This document shows, one piece after another, positions 6,358-9,797 of a DNA stretch of 9,797 nucleotides. This stretch comes from Anaerolineae bacterium (GTDB lineage Bacteria; Chloroflexota; Anaerolineae; B4-G1). A program made the position numbers and the translations under genes. The notes under the pieces were generated by a model. The model was given only the letters and a program-made list of their open reading frames with translations, made no database searches and was not told where the DNA came from. The DNA is taken from positions 1-9,797 of the forward strand of contig JAUWOI010000121.1 of the NCBI GenBank assembly GCA_030612185.1, written 5' to 3'. Positions within the stretch are counted from its first letter, which is position 1, and each line of letters opens with the position of its first letter.

Positions 6358-7800
6358 ATGAGACGAAAGATAGTGATGGTGCTGGTCGTTTTGCTATTGG
6401 CTGGGACATTGGCGGCACCGGTGCAGGCCTGGCCTGAGCGTAGCCGAAGGCCCCAATCGGGCGGACCGCTGCCGGAGACGACCGTGCATATTGTGCAACG
6501 AGGAGAGACGCTTTTCTCCATCGCCCGGCGGTACGGTCTGACGGTGGATGCCGTTACCCACGCTAATGGTATCTCTGACCCGCGACGGATTTACGCCGGT
6601 CAGCGGCTTGCTATTCCTGGCGGCCAAGTAGACGTCAGCGTGGAGGAGACAGCACCTTACGTGGTTCAGGCGGGCGACGCGCTGGCCTCTATCGCCCGGC
6701 GTTACAATACCACTTGGCAGACGCTTGCCCAGGTCAATGGGTTGCTCTCTCCTAACGTCATCCACGCAGGGCAGGTCATCCGGGTGCCAACATCTGATGT
6801 ACCTGCCAGCGAGGGGATATTCTACATCGTGCGTTCCGACGATACACTGCTCCGCATCGCGCTGCGCTATGGTATCTCGCCCTGGACGTTGATGGCTGTC
6901 AGTCATATTGCGAACCCGACACTGATCTACCCGGGGCAGGAACTGATGGTCCCTGGCGAAGGGTCGGGCCTGTTGCCTGAGCCCTTTGTCTTTGTCGAGG
7001 TGCAGCCGCTACCAGTGGCTCAGGGGACAACCATGGTCGTCGTGGTGCACACGACGGAACCGGTCACACTCCAGGGGAGGCTATTTGGACAGGAAGTGCA
7101 TTTTGCTGAGGAGGGAGACGTGTACTATGGGTTGGTGGGGGTGCACGTGCTTACGGAACCGGGCCTGTATGAACTGGAGTTGGCAGCCGTGGATGGCGAA
7201 GAGCGAAGCACGATGATCACCACGGGGGTTGTGGTAGAAGCCGGGCGCTTTGGCTATGAGCGGATTGATGTCTCCGCTGGCCGAACCAGCCTGCTCGATC
7301 CAGCGGCCGTTGCCAGGGATCGCGAGCGTTTTGATGCAGTGCGCCACATTTTTACTCCAGAGAGATTCTGGGCGGTGCCCTTTCAACGTCCCTGCGTGGG
7401 GGCCATTTCAGCCTACTTTGGTGCTCATCGTTCCTACAACGGCGGCCCGTACACCAGTTACCACAGCGGCGTGGATTTCCGGGCGCCAACTGGGACGCCG
7501 GTGCACGCATCTGCTGCGGGTACTGTGGTGTTGGCTGAGCCAATGGTCTTGTGGGGCAACGCCGTCGTGGTAGACCACGGCTGGTCCGTTTTGACGGGCT
7601 ACGGGCATCTTTCGACCATCGAAGTGCAGGTAGGACAGCAGGTTGCGCCAGGTGATCTGATTGGCAGGGTAGGCAACACAGGGTTGTCCACGGGCGCACA
7701 TCTGCATTGGGAGACGTGGGTTGGCGGTAACAGTGTGAATGGCCTGCAGTGGCTGGAAGAATTCTATCTCTGGCCCGGGCAGTTGGCGATTGGTGGTTAG
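6358..7800 (+). CDS. Secreted LysM (x3) - M23 family metallopeptidase
   Basis: The 480-residue product begins with a signal peptide (RRK then IVMVLVVLLLAG, likely cleaved after VQA, residue 24). Three LysM domains follow at about 44-88, 101-144 and 156-199, each with the V-(Q/R)-x-(G/D)-(E/D)-(T/A)-L start and a (Y/H)-(A/P)-G-Q ending; they bind glycan such as peptidoglycan. Residues about 207-305 are a beta-rich Ig-like linker. The C-terminus is an M23 (LytM/DD-endopeptidase) domain: His369 and Asp373 in HSGVDF, GTPV, His417 in GYGHL, then His448 and His450 in HLHWE. By analogy with LytM, His369, Asp373 and His450 bind zinc, and His417 and His448 are catalytic, so the enzyme should be active, unlike degenerate NlpD/EnvC-type proteins. 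The probable role is cleavage of peptide bridges in the cell wall. A dispersed repeat encodes PERSRR just after the signal peptide. It is last in the + strand cluster and converges on the DUF2007 gene with a 25-base gap. Confidence 0.95.
   Translation: MRRKIVMVLVVLLLAGTLAAPVQAWPERSRRPQSGGPLPETTVHIVQRGETLFSIARRYGLTVDAVTHANGISDPRRIYAGQRLAIPGGQVDVSVEETAPYVVQAGDALASIARRYNTTWQTLAQVNGLLSPNVIHAGQVIRVPTSDVPASEGIFYIVRSDDTLLRIALRYGISPWTLMAVSHIANPTLIYPGQELMVPGEGSGLLPEPFVFVEVQPLPVAQGTTMVVVVHTTEPVTLQGRLFGQEVHFAEEGDVYYGLVGVHVLTEPGLYELELAAVDGEERSTMITTGVVVEAGRFGYERIDVSAGRTSLLDPAAVARDRERFDAVRHIFTPERFWAVPFQRPCVGAISAYFGAHRSYNGGPYTSYHSGVDFRAPTGTPVHASAAGTVVLAEPMVLWGNAVVVDHGWSVLTGYGHLSTIEVQVGQQVAPGDLIGRVGNTGLSTGAHLHWETWVGGNSVNGLQWLEEFYLWPGQLAIGG
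6431..6452 (+). repeat. Dispersed-type repeat CCTGAGCGTAGCCGAAGG, in frame
   Basis: The core CCTGAGCGTAGCCGAAGG is flanked by GG and CC, giving imperfect outer pairing (GGCCT with AGGCC). It resembles the CCTGAGC(G/T)...(T)CGAAGG short repeats I recall scattered through many environmental bacterial genomes, including Chloroflexota. Here it is translated as WPERSRRP, directly after the signal peptide of the LysM-M23 protein. Only this copy was noticed in the window, so its repeat status rests on recall, not on local copies. Confidence 0.55.
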
Positions 7801-7825
7801 CAGTCAGTTGTTGGCAGTTGGTGGG
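7801..7825. other. 25-base convergent gap, no terminator seen
   Basis: This gap separates the stops of the LysM-M23 gene (+) and the DUF2007 gene (-). It is G/T-rich on the + strand and repeats GCAGTTGG (7814-7821), which is also found at 7779-7786 in the end of the M23 gene. No stem-loop with a T-run is visible for either direction. Confidence 0.5.
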
Positions 7826-8077
7826 TCACTCGTTCTCATTCTCGTCCTCATTCTTAATGAGCGCCCGCGCCTCATCGGCGTACCTGACCGGCACCAGGAT
7901 GTGCACTTCTCCCAGACCGTCCACTGTGATGCCAATGACTGGCCCTGCGCTCTCATAGTTGAGTAGCACGGGGATGTCCGCGTCTTCCAACTTGGTTTTA
8001 ATGACCTGGGCTCTCAGAAGCCCTTGTGTGACGTGAACCGTGGTCAGACCAGGGTGGTGTGATCTCTCATCTTGCAT
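7826..8077 (-). CDS. DUF2007-like small protein
   Basis: The 83-residue minus-strand product matches the layout of the DUF2007 (putative signal-transducing protein) family: a first strand (TTVHV), a helix (GLLRAQVIKTKLEDADI), PVLLNYESAG, then VDGLGEVHILVP and a final helix (YADEARALI). The family is a small ferredoxin-like fold of unknown molecular role, usually cytosolic. I chose the ATG at 8077 because AGGAGG lies 4 bases upstream; a GTG at 8104 would add 9 unconserved residues. The tail KNEDENENE is acidic low-complexity sequence. The gene converges on the LysM-M23 gene and diverges from the 8211 gene. It is probably unrelated to the upstream cluster. The family call is from motif memory and fairly confident. 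Confidence 0.8.
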   Translation of the reverse strand: MQDERSHHPGLTTVHVTQGLLRAQVIKTKLEDADIPVLLNYESAGPVIGITVDGLGEVHILVPVRYADEARALIKNEDENENE

Positions 8078-8102
8078 TTTGCCTCCTACATTTTGCCTCT
8101 GC
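8075..8102. repeat. 14-bp direct repeat duplicating a start region
   Basis: CATTTTGCCTC occurs at 8075-8085 and again at 8089-8099, with a period of 14 bases. Read on the minus strand this gives two consecutive GAGGCAAAATG signals. The downstream one starts the DUF2007 gene; the upstream ATG is followed at once by TAG. Confidence 0.85.
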
Positions 8103-8145
8103 ACCTTGTCTCTTTGGTCTCATAGTTTGCCTCAAGTTGGCATAT

Positions 8146-8174
8146 TTGTCAAACTGGCATAAGCCTGGTATAAT
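8146..8174 (+). promoter_or_regulatory. Sigma-70 type promoter for the 8211 gene
   Basis: A -35 box TTGTCA (8146-8151, 5 of 6 consensus bases) and a perfect -10 box TATAAT (8169-8174) are separated by exactly 17 bases. Transcription would begin near 8181, leaving a leader of about 30 bases before the TTG start. The rest of the 133-base intergenic region (8078-8210) shows no other clear element and no strong terminator. Confidence 0.85.
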
Positions 8175-8199
8175 CCTGCCGGTAGGTGACCCGCATCTT

Positions 8200-8204
8200 A
8201 GGAG
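8200..8204 (+). promoter_or_regulatory. Ribosome binding site (AGGAG) supporting a TTG start
   Basis: AGGAG lies 6 bases before TTG 8211. An in-frame TAG at 8199-8201 overlaps it, so translation cannot begin further upstream in this frame. The first in-frame ATG is about 130 codons downstream, inside conserved-looking sequence. Confidence 0.85.
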
Positions 8205-8210
8205 ACGGCT

Positions 8211-9797
8211 TTGATTCAGCGAAAGACTCAGGACCCTGCTTATTGGGGGGACGAGTTCACAATTACTCCTGACGATCTTCAATACCTTAGCACATTGCTC
8301 GTCGAAGACGAGTTGCCGCGCTCGGCAGAGGAATTGAGTCAGGCCCTGATCTTGCACCGCTGCCAAGAGGAAGAAGCGCTCATAGCGCGTGCGCTGTCCA
8401 AGGGCTCCCCATATCAGCCCAGGCGCGGTTACGAAGTGGGTGAGCAGGTGGTCTTCCCGGTACTGGGCTATCGGGTAGGGGAAGTTGTTAGTGTGCGATC
8501 TGGCCACAACCCCGAATATGGTTCGTTCCAAGTCATCCAGGTGGAGTTTGGGAAAGACGAGAGGCGCGAGTTTGCGTCCGAATTGGTAGTTGACCATCCG
8601 CTCAATCATGAAATGCGGGCTGATACGGTGGGTGGTCCCGAATCGCATTCTCCAGAGGAACTGGCCGCGCTGTACGGCCCACAGGTTGGTGCGGCGCTGG
8701 AGGAACGCCTTGAAGCCGAGGCCGATTTCGTCCGTCTGGCCGGCGAGTGGTTCCGCAGGGACCTGTTGGTGGAAGTGAACATTGGACACCTGAACCTGGC
8801 GGAGGCTGTGCTCGACATGGCAGGAGGTGGCCCGCTGCCAACGGACGCGCTGTTGGGTGATCTGGAATTACCGGAGGAGATTACCACTCAGTTGCGCGTC
8901 TTCTCGCTGAACTATGCGCTTCAGGAGGATGAGCGTTTCGACGAGGTAGGGCCGGCGGGCGAGGTGCTCTGGTTCTTGTGTCGTCTGGAACCTGAAGGCG
9001 TGCGATCAGTTCCCTCCTGGCTACAGTATGAGCCTCTGGACTACAACCCTGCGCTGTTGACCAGTGAGATGCTGGCATTGGAGCGGGAACTGGACGACGA
9101 GTGGTCGAATCTGGGCAGTCCTGCCGATGTGCCTGAGCCAGTAACGATCGTGCTGACCTATCCACACTGGAGATCCGGCACCCTGCCGCTTTCGAGTCGA
9201 CTGGCACGCGTATTCCCGACCGGCCGTGCACAGCGTATTCGTTTCACCTTCGTGGATGGCGAGACGGGCGCGGAGATGCCAGGTTGGGTTGTGGGCGAAG
9301 GGCGCTACGTCTATGGCCTGGAGGAGTGGTACAGGACGTATGATGTGCCCACAGGAGCCTACCTGGAGCTGGCACGAGGTAAGAGGCCGGGAACAGTCGT
9401 AATTCAACGGCGCCGCCGCCGCCCCAGGCGGGAATGGGTATGGGTTGCATCGCCAGTGGATGGCCGGTTGGCCTTTGAGATGCGTAAGAGGCTCATTGCT
9501 TGTGAGCACGACGAGTTGGTTGTCGTGGCAGGTGAAACCCCCGAAGTGATGGATACGGTGCGGGCCCATACACACGAGCAGAGGCTTTCGTTGAGCCAGT
9601 TGATTGCCGATATGTTTCCCGAGCTGGCTAAACTGAGCCCTCAGGGTGCCGTCCACGCGACTACGCTTTGCAACGCGGTCAACTTTGCGAAACGCGTACC
9701 CCCTGGGCCACTGCTGGTGGAACTGGTCACCAGTGGCGTGCACGCGCCAGTGGGCGACAATTACTGGGTCTTATATACAGGTCCCGGTGGAGTTGGG
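8211..9797 (+). CDS. Uncharacterised protein, 3' truncated by window end
   Basis: The frame is open for 529 codons from TTG 8211 to the last base with no stop, so the gene continues off the right edge. I do not recognise a characterised family; the opening (DPAYWGDEFTITPDDL) and the segment GYEVGEQVVFPVLGY resemble conserved hypothetical proteins I recall from Chloroflexota. Residues about 17-70 are helical and could be a winged-helix-like domain. Residues 74-127 are beta-rich (VGEQVVFPVLG, VGEVVSVRSG, FQVIQVEF), like a small SH3-type barrel. An acidic helical middle follows, then strands with FTFVDGETG and a very basic tract QRRRRRPRREW (399-409). The tract, with the possible winged helix, hints at nucleic-acid binding, but that is inference. 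No signal peptide or membrane segment is visible, so it is probably cytosolic. It has its own strong promoter and is divergent from the DUF2007 gene. Confidence 0.85.
   Translation, partial: MIQRKTQDPAYWGDEFTITPDDLQYLSTLLVEDELPRSAEELSQALILHRCQEEEALIARALSKGSPYQPRRGYEVGEQVVFPVLGYRVGEVVSVRSGHNPEYGSFQVIQVEFGKDERREFASELVVDHPLNHEMRADTVGGPESHSPEELAALYGPQVGAALEERLEAEADFVRLAGEWFRRDLLVEVNIGHLNLAEAVLDMAGGGPLPTDALLGDLELPEEITTQLRVFSLNYALQEDERFDEVGPAGEVLWFLCRLEPEGVRSVPSWLQYEPLDYNPALLTSEMLALERELDDEWSNLGSPADVPEPVTIVLTYPHWRSGTLPLSSRLARVFPTGRAQRIRFTFVDGETGAEMPGWVVGEGRYVYGLEEWYRTYDVPTGAYLELARGKRPGTVVIQRRRRRPRREWVWVASPVDGRLAFEMRKRLIACEHDELVVVAGETPEVMDTVRAHTHEQRLSLSQLIADMFPELAKLSPQGAVHATTLCNAVNFAKRVPPGPLLVELVTSGVHAPVGDNYWVLYTGPGGVG

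Noticed and set aside
8067..8789. 240-codon minus-strand open frame opposite the start of the 8211 gene
   Set aside because: It runs antisense through the promoter, ribosome site and 5' end of a better supported gene and shows no domain.
9021..9743. 240-codon minus-strand open frame opposite the 8211 gene
   Set aside because: It is antisense to a continuous 529-codon frame and has no recognisable motif.

Overview
The window is a compact, GC-rich, almost fully coding stretch of bacterial chromosome. Gene content and protein style suggest a filamentous-type Chloroflexota bacterium, perhaps Anaerolineae-like: an AAA-type ATPase/TPR signalling protein, a giant secreted beta-rich protease ending in a short FLPVV-type tail, a LysM-M23 envelope peptidase, and an in-frame CCTGAGCG...CGAAGG dispersed repeat. 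This assignment rests on recall of protein families; no marker gene is present.

Region 1 (1-7800, + strand) looks like one transcription unit of four genes, separated by 32, 6 and 4 bases. They are: (a) the 3' end of a large ATPase/TPR protein that continues off the left edge; (b) a 1355-residue secreted protein with four degenerate beta modules, a PPC-type domain interrupted by five perfect-to-near-perfect IGKWAA hexapeptides, a gingipain/caspase-fold (clan CD, C25-like) protease domain and beta-sandwich C-terminal domains; (c) a divergent DUF192 protein; (d) a secreted protein with three LysM domains, an Ig-like linker and an M23 metallopeptidase with all its zinc ligands. The likely common theme is sensing plus work outside the membrane, but the sequence does not prove a joint function.

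Region 2 (7801-8210) holds a small DUF2007 gene on the minus strand, convergent with the M23 gene, and a 133-base divergent intergenic region. That region carries a near-consensus sigma-70 promoter (TTGTCA, 17 bases, TATAAT) for the rightward gene.

Region 3 (8211-9797, + strand, running off the right edge) is a 529-codon open reading frame with a TTG start fixed by an upstream in-frame stop, a good ribosome binding site and the promoter. I recognise no characterised family. It has a possible winged-helix N-terminus, a small beta-barrel-like segment and a strongly basic tract, and is the best candidate here for an undescribed conserved protein.

No RNA genes, CRISPR arrays, insertion sequences, phage genes or clear rho-independent terminators were seen.
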